32,170 nucleotides of DNA from Pseudonocardia sp. CNS-139. GTDB taxonomy: Bacteria > Actinomycetota > Actinomycetes > Mycobacteriales > Pseudonocardiaceae. Both the position numbers and the translations under genes were made by a program. Position 1 is the first letter of the stretch. Each line of letters starts with the position of its first letter. The notes beneath the pieces are model-generated. The model was not told where the DNA came from. It did no database searches and was given only the letters and a program-made list of their open reading frames with translations. The stretch lies in the NCBI GenBank assembly GCA_001942415.1, contig MKJX01000229.1, positions 1 to 32,170 of the forward strand, read 5' to 3'. Positions 1 through 8,804 of this stretch are shown here, piece after piece.

Positions 1-146
1 GGGCCCGGCGCGAGGTCGCCCGGGAGCAGGAAGTCGCCCGACGCGGTGCCGTCCGAGGATCGGGGTGGAGGCGAGGTAGCGCAGCCAGTGCGGGCCCGGC
101 GCGAGGTCGCCCGGGAGCAGGAAGTCGCCCGACGCGGTGCCGTCCG
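1..146. repeat. 55-bp direct repeat at left contig end
   Basis: Bases 1-55 are identical to 92-146; the next base differs (a at 56, c at 147). Exactly 55 bp with period 91, lying at the very end of the sequence and breaking the reading frame of the secreted protein. This fits a de Bruijn graph end with k = 55 better than biology. Confidence 0.85.
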
Positions 147-459
147 CGCGGATCTTCTGGGTGTGCACGACACACGCGCCGTGGGTGGCCGCCTCGCTGC
201 AGAACTGCCCGTCGTCGATCTTGATGCTGACCGTCTCCCCCGCCGGGAACCCGGCCACGGAGAACGCGATCCGCTCCCCCGGGCCCAGCGTCGCGGGCGA
301 CACCGACGAGCTGGTGCCCGGCGTGTCCGGAGAGGCGCCGCCGGGCGGGATCGCCGCCGCCACGCCGGGCAGCAGCACCGCCGCGACGGCCGCGAGGAGC
401 GCGACGAGGACGCCGCGGCGCAGGGACGGGTGGACGGAGGTCGTGCTGATGGCTCTCAT
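1..459 (-). CDS. Secreted Ig-like module protein, 3' end missing
   Basis: The ATG at 459 overlaps the stop of the upstream gene by 4 bp (ATGA), so it is probably translationally coupled to it. The N-terminus is a clear Sec signal peptide: basic start, hydrophobic VLVALLAAVAAVLLPGVAAA, then a mature chain beginning near IPPGG. The mature part has one beta-sandwich-like module containing SIKIDDGQFC, the same core as the xKIDDG/xKLDDG modules of the neighbouring surface proteins, plus two cysteines (QFC and GAC) that those lack. The reliable coding part ends near position 92, because 1-55 is an exact copy of 92-146 and probably an assembly artefact. Function unknown; by position it is the third gene of an iron-box operon with a ferric-siderophore/heme binding lipoprotein. 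It could be a small secreted iron- or heme-handling protein, but nothing in the sequence proves this. Confidence 0.6.
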   Translation of the reverse strand, partial: MRAISTTSVHPSLRRGVLVALLAAVAAVLLPGVAAAIPPGGASPDTPGTSSSVSPATLGPGERIAFSVAGFPAGETVSIKIDDGQFCSEAATHGACVVHTQKIRADGTASGDFLLPGDLAPGPHWLRYLASTPILGRHRVGRLPAPGRPRAGP

Positions 460-2432
460 CGGATCACCTCGGTGGCCTCGCGGTCGTCGTCGCGCTCGTG
501 GTCGGGCTCGTGCTGCTGGTCGGGTTCGTCGACGGCGTCGGTGGCGGCGTCCGCGTCGTCCGCGCCGTCGTCCGCGTCCGCGGCGTCGGCCTCCTGCCGG
601 CGCCGCCGGCGCACGGCGTAGGCGAGACCGGCCCCGACCAGCAGGAGGGCGGCGACCAGCAGCAGGAGCGCCTCCTGCATCCCGAGCGCGGTGCCGTTCG
701 CGGCGGCCGCGGGGTCGACGACGAGCGGGGCGGCCCGCGGGGCCGCGGGCGCGACCTCGTCGCGCTGGTGATCGTGATGTCGTCCGCGGTGCCGCCGCGC
801 GCGGAGCCGCCGGGGGCGGGCCGGACGGACGCCGCCCGCGCCACCGCGGCGCCGCCACCGGGGCCCGGCGGGGGTGCGGCGGCCGGCGGGACGACGACGC
901 CGCCCACCCCGGCCGCGACGGGGAACCCGCCCCAGCCGAGCAGGCCGCCCGTGCGGTCGAGCACCGCGAGCTTGTGCTCGCCGGGCTCCAGGTCGACGCC
1001 GGTGAGGTCGGCGACCACGGTGCCGGCGCGTCGAGCCGGAACCAGTCGACCGGCCGCGGGGTCGAGTGTGCGTAGAGGAACACCCAGTCGCCCGCGGCGG
1101 CCCGCGGCACGGTCACCGTGACGACCCGGCCGGCCGCGGTGACGCCGACGCCGCCGCGGCTCGCGTCGGTGAGGTCCTCGACGGCGTCGTAGGGGTCGGG
1201 GACGGTGGCCGGCCGCCCGGGGTCCACGGTCCCCTCGCCGCCGGCGCCGTCACGGTGAACTCGGGGGTCTGGACCGTGCGGATCGTGTCGCCGGGCGCGA
1301 GCGAGCCGGTGAGCAGCCGCAGCGTGTGGGCGCCGGGGCCGAAGGCGGGCGTCGCGTTCGTCGCGGTCGGGAGCGTGACGGTGACGTCGATCCGGCCGTC
1401 GGCGCCGGCCTGGACGACCTGCCACACGGTGAGGTTGGCGTTCGGGCCCTGGCCCGGGAGGTGGCTGTAGGCGCCGTCGTCGATCTTGACGGCGACGACG
1501 GACCCGCCGCCGCGGGATGGCACCAGCCCGTCCCGGTGAGCCGCAGCGCGCCGCCCACCTGGCCCGGGAGGTGGCTGTAGGCGCCGTCGTCGATCTTGAC
1601 GGCGACGACGGACCCGCCGATCTTGACGGCGACGACCGGACCCGCCGCCCGGCCGGGATGGCACCAGCGTCCCGGTGAGCCGCAGCGCGCCGCCCACCTC
1701 GGCGGTCGCGGCACCTCGGCGGTCGCGGCCTGCCCCGTGCACGCGGCGCCCGGCGGCGGCGCGGTCGAGGTCGCCGTGGCCGTCGGCGCCGGCGGGATCG
1801 TGGCGGGCGGGGTGGTCGGCGGGGCGGTGGTCGGGGGCGCCGGGCGCGTGGTCGTCGGGGCGGCCGGGTCGCGGGGGCACGGTGGTCGTCGGGGGCGCGG
1901 TCGGGGTGGTGGTCGCGCCGCCCGCCGCGACGACCGTGAACGACGCCGTCTCCGTACGGATGGCGTCGCCGGCCAGGAGCGTGCCGGTGAGCAGCCGCAC
2001 CGAGTGCGTCTGGCCGGCCGCCCAGCTCGCGGAGGAGTTCTGCGCGGTCGGGAACGGCACCTCCAGCGTCCAGGACCCGGTGGCGTCGGCCTGCGCGATG
2101 CCGTAGATCGTCCTGTTGGCCTGCACCGCGCCGGTGCCGGGGTGGCGCACGTCGCGCGTGGTGGCGACGGCGCCGTCGTCGAGCTTGACCGCGACGACCG
2201 ACCCCCCGCCCGAGGGCGCGCGCCACCCGGTGCCGGACAGCCGGATCGGCGCGCCGGCCGGCACCCTGTCGGGCACGGTGAACCGGACCGTCGTGTCGGA
2301 CGTGCCGACGTGGTCGGCCGCGACGGCCTCGGCACCGGACGCCAGCAGCGCGGGCACGAGGACCGCCACGACGGCGGCGGCGCGTCCGAGCAGGGCGGGC
2401 CGGCGGGTGCGGGGGGTGGCCGGGGAGGTCAT
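456..2432 (-). CDS. Membrane-anchored surface protein with tandem Ig-like modules
   Basis: Start ATG at 2432 overlaps the stop of the binding-lipoprotein gene by 4 bp. Order of parts: signal peptide (VAVLVPALLASGAEAVA); a module with GTGWRAP, VVAVKLDDG, TIYGIAQA and VRLLTGTLLAGD; a Thr/Pro-rich linker (TTTPTAPPTTT); a second module with VVAVKIDDGAYSHLPGQG, LTVWQVVQA and LRLLTGSLAPGD; a domain with DAVEDLTDA, DWVFLYAHS and LEPGEHKLAVLD; one transmembrane helix near the end (ALLLLVAALLLVGAGLAYA); and a short cytoplasmic tail that is basic, then very acidic. This is the layout of a single-pass anchored wall protein such as the corynebacterial HtaA type, but I see no HtaA domain. The reading frame breaks several times (near 1865, 1450-1730, 1240, 1040 and 760), partly because of duplicated sequence at 1450-1728. 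It may bind the ligand of the co-transcribed lipoprotein; that is inference. Confidence 0.6.
1450..1728. repeat. Imperfect tandem duplications inside the surface-protein gene
   Basis: A 60-bp block at 1450-1509 is repeated exactly at 1560-1619 (period 110). A shorter piece of it recurs at about 1619-1648, the block 1514-1560 recurs with small differences at about 1656-1700, and a 17-bp unit is doubled at 1695-1728. The copies are not in a common reading frame, and they interrupt a single module of the protein. A misassembled or error-laden stretch is the likeliest explanation; a true recent duplication is possible. Confidence 0.7.
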
Positions 2433-3428
2433 GGCCTGGTCAGCGCTTCCTGGACGTCGTCGACGATGCGGTTCATCAGCAGCGGGCCGCCGGTCGAGGT
2501 CCAGACGGAGCCGTCGACGAGCACCACGTGGCCGTTGCGGTAGGCGGTGAGGTCGGTGAAGCCGGGCACGCCCTCGGCCTCGGCGAGCGCCCGGCCGGCC
2601 GCGTCCCGGCCGGCCCCGCCGCCCGCCTCCGGGTTGCCGACCGACGAGCCGCCGAGGGTGCCGAAGAACATCCAGTCGGCGTCGATGGTGTCGAGGTTCT
2701 CCAGCGACACCGGCTCGCTGTGGCCGCGGCCGGTGCGGTCCTGGCTCGGCGGGCGGGCCAGCCCGAGGTCGGTGAGGGCCACCCCGGCGGGAAGCTCCTT
2801 GAGGATCACCGAGGCGGACGAGCCCTGCCACCGGACGATCGAGTAGGTCTCGGCGCGGCGGTCGCCGAGCTGCGCGGACAGCTCGCGACCCGGCGGTCGT
2901 AGCCGGCGAGCACCTGGCGGCCCTCGTCGGCGCGGTTGAGGGCGTCGGCGACGTGGCCGAACGTGACGCGCCAGTCGCCGCCGGCGTAGCCGCGTAGACG
3001 GTCGGGGCGATCTGGCGGAGCAGCTCGATCACCGGCGGGTTGTTGTTGATCGACGTGCCGTCCACGAGGATCAGGTCGGGCCGGGCGCGCCCGATGGCCT
3101 CGAAGTTGGGCTGGGCGACGCTGCCCAGCACCTCGACGTCGCGGGCCCGGTCGAGGAGGTAGTTCGGTGGACCCTGCTGCCCGCGGCCGGCGGTCGTCCC
3201 GACCGGGACGACGCCGAGGGCGAGCGCACCGTCGAGCGTGGGCTCGCTGAGCGTCACCACCCGCTGCGGGTGCACGGGAACCTCGACGCGGGTCCCCTCG
3301 ATGTCGACGACCGTCCGCGTCCCGCCGTCCCGGCCCGCCTGATCGGCAGGAGCGCACGCCGCCAGCGCGACGAACGCGACGAGCGCGGCGACCACCGCAC
3401 GGGCGCGGGGACGGGTACCGACGGGCAT
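2429..3428 (-). CDS. Ferric-siderophore/heme ABC transporter binding lipoprotein
   Basis: FecB/FepB-like (Peripla_BP_2) substrate-binding lipoprotein that would capture an iron chelate outside the membrane and deliver it to a FecCD-type permease. It starts at ATG 3428 with a GGAAGG ribosome site 5 bases upstream. The signal peptide ends in the lipobox VALAAC. Family landmarks follow: RTVVDIEGTRVEVPVHPQRVV, ALALGVVPVG, FEAIGRARPDLILVDGTS near residue 105-120, then the C-terminal lobe with IDADWMFFGTLGG and a closing VWTSTGGPLLMNRIVDDV. The frame shifts near 2995 and 2892, and both flanking pieces belong to the same family, so I take it as one gene. An iron box lies directly upstream (3452-3470). 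No permease or ATPase gene of this type is present; they may lie beyond the left end. Heme or a siderophore are both possible ligands. Confidence 0.8.
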
Positions 3429-3451
3429 GACAACCTTCCGGGTGCGTGTAC

Positions 3452-3480
3452 TTAGGTTCGGCTCATCAATGTCTGATGTT
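3452..3480 (-). promoter_or_regulatory. Iron box plus TGTCTGAT element upstream of the binding lipoprotein
   Basis: The plus strand reads TTAGGTTCGGCTCATCAAT (3452-3470), about 13 of 19 matches to the IdeR/DtxR consensus TTAGGTTAGCCTAACCTAA, followed by TGTCTGATGTT (3470-3480). In the direction of the gene this is AACATCAGACA then the iron box, ending 23 bp before the start codon. Match counts are by eye. Confidence 0.65.
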
Positions 3481-3497
3481 AGCTGCCGACGGTCGGC

Positions 3498-4031
3498 TCA
3501 CCAGAGCCAGCGGGAGGAACGGACGACCGGGAGCCGGCTCCACCAGGCACCGATCCCGAGGAACCGGCCCGGGTTCGACACGGCGACGAGCACCCCGGCG
3601 AGTGCGTAGAACAGGTGCTGGTCGACGACCGGGTTGTTCTCCAGCGGGATCATGGTCAGCCAGAGCATCCCGAAGATGACGGCGGCGCCCAGCCCGGCGA
3701 TCAGCGTGGTCACGCCGAGCACGAGCGCGAGCCCGCACAGCAGCATCCCGGCCACGAACAGCGTGTCGACGACGGGGTTGCCGGCCATGGCGGTGAACAG
3801 CGGCGCCGCCGGCCCCGAGACGCCGCCGAGGTAGCCCGCCGTCGCCGACGCGCCGCTCAGCACGGAACGCTCCGGTGGCGTGGCCATGCCCAGCCCGAAC
3901 ATCCGGTCGAGCCCCGCCCAGAGCATCACCCAGCCGAGGGCGATGCGCAGCAGCGACAGGCACGCTGCCGCGGCGCGGGACAGGGGTACCGCCCCACCAC
4001 CCCCGGCGGGCAGCGCGGTGGCATCGGACAT
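3498..4031 (-). CDS. DoxX-family membrane protein
   Basis: About 177 residues, with start ATG at 4031 and a good GGGAGG ribosome site just upstream. Four hydrophobic segments: LLRIALGWVMLWAGLDRMFG (residues about 25-45, the typical DoxX first helix with R, G and W), VAGMLLCGLALVLGVTTLIA, LGAAVIFGMLWLTMI, and LFYALAGVLVAV. Length and layout fit the DoxX/DoxD-like family of small inner-membrane proteins; members have been linked to quinone or redox-stress partners, but the role here is unknown. It is the last gene of the WxL operon, 92 bp after the DUF916 gene, and ends 18 bp before the opposite-facing edge of the next promoter box. The reading frame is intact. The substitution pattern does not let me choose a substrate. 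Confidence 0.8.
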   Translation of the reverse strand: MSDATALPAGGGGAVPLSRAAAACLSLLRIALGWVMLWAGLDRMFGLGMATPPERSVLSGASATAGYLGGVSGPAAPLFTAMAGNPVVDTLFVAGMLLCGLALVLGVTTLIAGLGAAVIFGMLWLTMIPLENNPVVDQHLFYALAGVLVAVSNPGRFLGIGAWWSRLPVVRSSRWLW

Positions 4032-4123
4032 GTGGACCTCCCAGTGGTTCGTCAGGAACTCGGGTCGCCCGTGGTGGGAGGGGCGTGGTCGTCGGCTCGG
4101 GAGGATCTGGCGAACGGAACCAC

Positions 4124-5286
4124 TCAGTCGGCCGGACGGGCCGGGTCCGACGGCTCGGACGGGTCGACGGCCGTCGCCACGGCACCGCTCTCCGCGGCGC
4201 GCTCGGCGGCGCCCGGCTCGTCCGGCCCCGCGTCCGAGGGACTGCCGGCCGACTCCCGCCGGCCCTCCTCGCGTGCGGCGTCGACGGCGCGGTCGAACTC
4301 CTCGCGCCGCCGCCGGTTGCGCCGCGCGGCGAGGACGCCGCCCGCCGCGACGGCGGCCAGCACGAGCAGCCACAGCCACGGCACCGCCACGGTGCCGGTC
4401 GTCGCGGTGACGGCGGCCGGCTCGACGGGCACGACGTCCTGGCCCACCGCCGCCGGGTCGAGGCGCACGGTCGAGCCGAGCCAGAGCAGGGGTGGCACGC
4501 CGTCGACCACGGCCTGCATGCGGTAGGACTGGCCGGGCAGGATCTCCGGCACCTCGGGCAGCGCGACCGTGCGGTTCCACAGCCCGAACAGCGCGCTCAG
4601 CTCCAGCACCGCGGTGCCGCGCAGGCGCAGGTTCCCGGTGTTGACCACGTCGAACGCCACGTCGAGACCGCCGGCGCGTCCGGGCGCCAGCCGCCGCCGT
4701 AGCCGACGTCGAGCGCGGAGACGTCCAGGCGGGGGGCCAGCTCGCCGCCGACCCGCAGGTGCACCCGCGCCCCGACCCGGCGCTCGACGGTGACGTCGGT
4801 GGCGCCGGCGGTGTCCCCGACGGCGGCCACGATCCCCGCCGGGTGGTCGCCGGGGGTCGCGTTGGGCGGGACCGTCACGGTGAACGGGACGATCCGGGCC
4901 TGCCGCGGGCCCAGGCGCACCGAGGTCTCGGCGAGCGTGACCCACGACCCGGCGTCCACCGGCGGGCGGGAGCCGGGCAGCAGGTCGAACGCCCCGCTGG
5001 GCGTCGTGACCCCGTCGCTGGCGTAGAGCCGGAAGTCGACGTCGACCTCGCTGTAGTTGGTCACGATGACGTTGTCGGCCACGACGCCGCCGGGGTCGAG
5101 CTCGTACCGGAAGGACACCCGGCCGTCGGGCCCCTCGGTGTCGGCGGGCTGCACCGCCCAGGTGACGGTCCCGTCCTGGGCGGGCGCCGGCCGGCCGGGC
5201 AGGGCGGCGGCCGCTGCGCCGGCGGTGCCCACCAGCGCCGCGACGACGACGAGGCACAGCCCCGCCCACCGGGTTCTCCTGATCAC
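4124..5286 (-). CDS. DUF916 / WxL-partner surface protein with C-terminal membrane helix
   Basis: Start GTG at 5286, then signal peptide (LCLVVVAALVGTAGAAAAAL). The mature part carries the DUF916-type (WxL-interacting protein, peptidoglycan-binding) signature: VSFRYELDPGGVV, NVIVTNYSEVDVDFRLYASD, LGPRQARIVPFTVTVP and ATPGDHPAGIVAAV near residues 50-150. A second beta domain follows (VAFDVVNTGNLRLRGTAVLE), then one transmembrane helix (VPWLWLLVLAAVAAGGVLAA) and a charged cytoplasmic tail rich in Arg, Glu, Ser and Pro. In Gram-positives such proteins sit beside WxL proteins and help hold them on the wall; here two WxL-type proteins are encoded immediately upstream, which fits. One frameshift near 4690 separates two halves that clearly belong together. 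A strong hairpin precedes the gene, so it may be expressed below the level of the upstream pair. Confidence 0.8.
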
Positions 5287-5327
5287 GTGCTGCCTCGTTC
5301 TCGTCGTGTGCTCGGGTGACCCTGGAC

Positions 5328-5370
5328 CGGCGGGGTGCCGGGGACGTCCGTCGCCCCCGGCACCCCGCCG
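5328..5370 (-). terminator. Strong GC hairpin between WxL gene and DUF916 gene
   Basis: A perfect 16-bp stem, 5328-5343 pairing with 5355-5370, with an 11-base loop. It lies 14 bp beyond the stop of the WxL protein (5384) and 42 bp before the GTG of the DUF916 gene. There is no T-run, as is usual for GC-rich actinobacteria. It may be a full or partial terminator, or an mRNA 3'-end stabiliser that sets stoichiometry. Confidence 0.7.
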
Positions 5371-5383
5371 TCGATCGGACCGG

Positions 5384-6539
5384 TCAGTCCGTCGGGAACA
5401 GCGACACCGTGAGCGTCGCCGCGTACGACCCGGCCGGCGTGTCCACGGGGACGGCCAGCTCCAGGTCGGCGCCGACCTCGGTGGTGCCCGTGCGGCCGGC
5501 GCCCGTGGCGGACGCCATCACCGCGCTGGAGGCCAGACCCGGCCCTCCGTCGAGCGTGCCCGCCACCGCGGGCCCGGCGGTCAGGCCGGTCCTCGGGGTC
5601 AGCACCGCGGGCGACCACCCGAGGTGCGCGGCGGTGATCACGTCGGTGCCGGCGGTGAAGTCGGTCGTCTGCGCCGAGAGCGACCAGCCACCGCCCGCGG
5701 CGGTCTCGTCCGAACGCTCGTCCGTCACGGTGACCGCGGGCAGGGCCCCGGTGAACAGCAGCCGGTCGCCCTGGTCCGGCACCTCGGTCAGCGCGACCGC
5801 TGCGCCCGGGTCGACCGACAGCGACAGCACGCCGTCACCGGGATCGCCCGGCCCCCCCCCTCGGGCACCACCGCGGTGACCGAGATGGAGCCGCTCGACC
5901 CGCCGGGGTCGCCGGGGTCGCCCGGGTCACCGGGATCGCCGGGATCGCCCGGGTCGCCCGGGTCGCCCGGGTCGCCCGGGTCGCCCGGGTCGCCCGGGGC
6001 CACGAGCGTGAACGAGGCGCCCTCGGTGCGGATCCTGTCGCCGGTGAGCAGGGTGCCGGTGAGCAGCCGCACGTTGTGCGTCTGCCCGGCCGCCCACGTG
6101 CCGGCGCCCGTGGAGTTGGCCGCCGTCGGGTAGGGCACGGTGGCGCTCCACGAGCCGTCCGCGGCGGCCTTCACGATCCCGTAGATCGTCTTGTTCGCCT
6201 GGACGGCGCCGGTGTCCGGGTGGGTGATGTCGAGGGTCGTCGACACCCCGCCGTCGTCGAGCTTGATCGCGATGATCGACCCGGCCGTGCCGGCCGTGTT
6301 CGTCCACCCGGTGCCCGACACCTGGATCGGGCTGCCGACCTCGACCTCGTCGGGCACGTGAAGGTGACCGAGGCGTCGGTCGTGCCGGGATACTCCGCGG
6401 CCGCGGCGACACCGGGCAGGGCCACGGCGCCGAAGGACGCGGCCGCGAGCACCCCGGCCGCCATCGCCGCCACGGACCGCGGTGTGCGGCCGCGCCGCCG
6501 TGTCGGTGGTCGGTCTGGTGATCGTGCTGCTGTGATCAC
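5384..6539 (-). CDS. Secreted WxL-domain protein with Ig-like module and collagen-like linker
   Basis: Start GTG at 6539 with GAGAGG a few bases upstream. Parts in order: signal peptide ending VALPGVAAAAEYPG; an Ig-like module with VSGTGWTNTAGTAGS, IIAIKLDDGG, TIYGIVKAAADGSW, PYPTAANST and VRLLTGTLLTGD (residues about 45-165); a run of about ten Gly-Asp-Pro triplets; then a roughly 150-residue WxL-like wall-binding domain with LSLSVDPG, GGGWSLSAQTTDF (the W-x-L motif), ADLELAVPVDTPAGSYAATL and the end TVSLFPTD, where the usual distal W-x-L has lost its Trp. The domain would attach the protein non-covalently to peptidoglycan. Frameshifts occur near 6358 and at a run of nine C near 5860. Second gene after the propeller protein (34 bp gap), under the iron box at 8805-8833. 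The ligand of the module is unknown. Confidence 0.75.
5900..5999. repeat. 9-bp tandem repeat encoding a Gly-Asp-Pro collagen-like run
   Basis: About ten 9-bp units of the type cgggtcgcc on the plus strand encode successive Gly-Asp-Pro triplets on the minus strand. Five neighbouring units are identical at DNA level while others vary at third positions (GAT/GAC, CCC/CCG), suggesting recent slippage expansion of an older repeat. Confidence 0.85.
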
Positions 6540-6573
6540 AGCGTTCCTCTCGTCGTGCTGTGTTGGAGCCAGA

Positions 6574-8745
6574 TCAGTCGGTCGGGAAGAGCGAGACGGT
6601 CAACGTCGCCGCGTAGGCGCCGCAGCGGTGTCCGACGGGACGGCCAGCGCCAGGTCGGCGCCGATCTCGGCGGACCCGGCCCGCCCGGCGCCGGCGCCGG
6701 ACGCCATCAGCCCGCTGGTCGCCAGACCCGGGCCGCCGTCGAGCGCACCGGTCACCACCGGGCCGGCCAGCAGGCCCTCCTTGGGCGTCGCCACGGTCGG
6801 CGTCCATCCCAGGTAGCTCGCCGAGATGACGTCGGTACCGGCGGTGAAGTCGCTCGACTGGGCCGACAACGACCAGCCGCCGCCGGCCGCCGCCGCGTCG
6901 GAACGCGCGTCGGTGACGGTCACCGCGGGCAGGGCCCCGGTGAACAGCAACCGGTCCACCTGCTCGGGGGCCAGGGCGAGCGCGACCGCGGCACCCGGGT
7001 CCACCGACAGCGACAGCGGGCCGTCTCCCGGGTCACCGGGATCACCGGGGCCGCCGCCGGTGATCGCCGCGGTGATCGTGATCGCCCCGGAGCCCGGCTC
7101 ACCGGGGTCGCCCGGGTCGCCCGGGTCGCCGGGGTCACCCGGGTCACCCGGGTCGCCGGGGTCCGGCGACGAGGTGGGCGTGATCTTGATGATCGAGTCG
7201 TGGCCGGTGCAGCCCACCGTGTCGGCGGTGCAGTACGAGCCGCGGTCCACCACGTAGGCGCTGCGTCGTGCACGACGATGTGGTTGGGATGGCGGGCCAC
7301 GTCGTCGGCGATCGTGCCCACCACCGTCTCCGTGGCGCTGTCGATCACGCTGATCGAGTGGGCGAAGAAGTTGGCGACGTACACCAGCCCGTTGCTCTCG
7401 TCCACGTCGACGGCGAGCGCGCCCGCACCGACCGGGATGTTCGTGACGTGCGACCCGGTGCTGGCCACCAGGACCGTGATGTCGGCGGAGTCCTGGCTGG
7501 CGACGAAGACCCGGTCCCGTCCGGGGTACACCGCGACGCCGGAGGGCCGCTGGCGCCCGGGATCGGGTGGTAGGAGACCAGCCCCGTCGTCCCGTCGACC
7601 TCGACGAGCTGGCCGGTGTTCAGCGTCACCGTGTAGAGCGTGCCCGTGACGGGGTCCAGGTCCAGCGCCATCGGCTGGCCGTCGACCGGGATGTCGGGCA
7701 GCCGCTCGAACGTCTCGGTGTCGAACACGGCGATCACGCCGCCGTAGACCGAGCTGACGTACGCGCGGTTGCGCCCCTCGTCGACCTCGACCTCCCGGCC
7801 GTGGTTGATGTTCTCGATCCGGTGCAGGAACGCCCCGGTGGCCTGGTCGTAGACCACCACCCGGTTGAGCCGCGTGGAGGTGAGCCAGACCGTGTTGTGG
7901 TCGTCGTCGACATCGATGCCGAAGACCGCCTCGGCGGTGTCGGAGGGCTGGTCCCACTGCACCCAGTAGGAGTTGAGGACCTGCAGCGTCGCCGCGTCCA
8001 CCCGCAGCAGCCGGGAGGTCTGCACCGGCGGGTCGCCGGCCTGCGTCACCCAGAAGACGTTGTTGCGCGCGGAGTACGCGATCTGGTACTGCCCCGTGCC
8101 GCCGACGAACTCCTGCGCGTCGAAGGTCCAGCCGCTCGGGCCGCCCGGGTCACCGGGATCACCCGGGTCACCGGGATCGCCCGGGTCACCGGGGTCACCG
8201 GGGTCACCGGGGCCGCCTGGCTCGGCGACGATCGCGACGCCCGCACCGGCCGAGCGGAGCTGGTCGCCGGGCAGCAGGCTGCCGGTGAGCAGCCGGATGC
8301 TGCGGGACTGGCCGGCCGTCCAGTTGGCGGCGCCGGTGGAGTTCTCGGCGGTCGGGAACGGCAGCGTGATGCTCCAGGCACCGCTGGCGTCGGCCTGCAC
8401 CACACCCCAGACCGTGGGGTCGGTGACCGGGGCGCCGCTGGCCGGGTTGGTCAGCGGCCGGCCGACGTTGACGACGCCGCCGTCGTCGAGCTTGATCGCG
8501 ATGACGGATCCCGCGGTGCCGGCGGCGTTGCGCCAGCCCGCGCCCGACAGGACGATCCCGTCCCCCGCGACGACCTCGTCGGGAACGGAGTAGGTGACCG
8601 ACGGGTCACCCGGATAGGTGTAGTCGGCGGCGGTCGCGACGCCCGGCACCAGCAGTCCGCCCACCGCTGCGGCGAGCACTGCTACGAGGAGCGCTGCCGC
8701 GCGCGACCGCGGCGTCCACCTCCTGCTTCTGGCTTCTGTGATCAC
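6574..8745 (-). CDS. Secreted WxL-domain protein with Ig-like module and YVTN beta-propeller
   Basis: First gene of the surface operon, start GTG at 8745. Signal peptide ends VPGVATAADYTYPG. Then the same Ig-like module as the next gene (GAGWRNAAGTAGS, VIAIKLDDGG, TVWGVVQADASGAW, IRLLTGSLLPGD; residues about 45-180), about seven Gly-Asp-Pro triplets, and a propeller of NHL/YVTN-like blades (NTVWLTSTRLNRVVVYDQAT, GVIAVFDTETFERLPDIPV, GLVYVANFFAHSISVIDSAT). After it come a second Gly-Asp-Pro run, a third short one and a C-terminal WxL-like domain (GGGWSLSAQSSDF) ending TVSLFPTD. Propellers of this kind are usually ligand- or protein-binding surfaces; some bind metals or cofactors, but no specific site is evident. 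Frameshifts near 7555, 7260 and 6620 split it into pieces that match the neighbour domain by domain. Iron regulation is suggested by the box upstream. Confidence 0.75.
7097..7168. repeat. Gly-Asp-Pro coding repeat, second linker of the propeller protein
   Basis: Seven to eight 9-bp units on the plus strand (ccggggtcg and ccgggtcac variants) encode Gly-Asp-Pro triplets between the propeller and the WxL domain, ending in one Gly-Glu-Pro. A short third run lies at about 7027-7050. Confidence 0.8.
8148..8216. repeat. Gly-Asp-Pro coding repeat, first linker of the propeller protein
   Basis: About seven 9-bp units (cgggtcacc and gggatcacc variants) encode Gly-Asp-Pro triplets flanked by Gly-Gly-Pro, separating the Ig-like module from the beta-propeller. 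Confidence 0.8.
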
Positions 8746-8804
8746 GTGCGGGTGGCCTCGGTTTCCGTGAGGAGCGTCCCCGTCGAGGGGGACCGGGGTC
8801 AGAG

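Noticed and set aside
46..1121. Long plus-strand open frames opposite the surface-protein genes
   Set aside because: Arg/Ala/Gly/Pro-rich low-complexity translations, typical shadows of minus-strand genes at very high GC; the minus strand carries signal peptides, modules and a membrane helix.
5900..8216. Short regular repeats considered as a CRISPR array
   Set aside because: The 9-bp units have no spacers and stay in frame as Gly-Asp-Pro triplets within two surface proteins.
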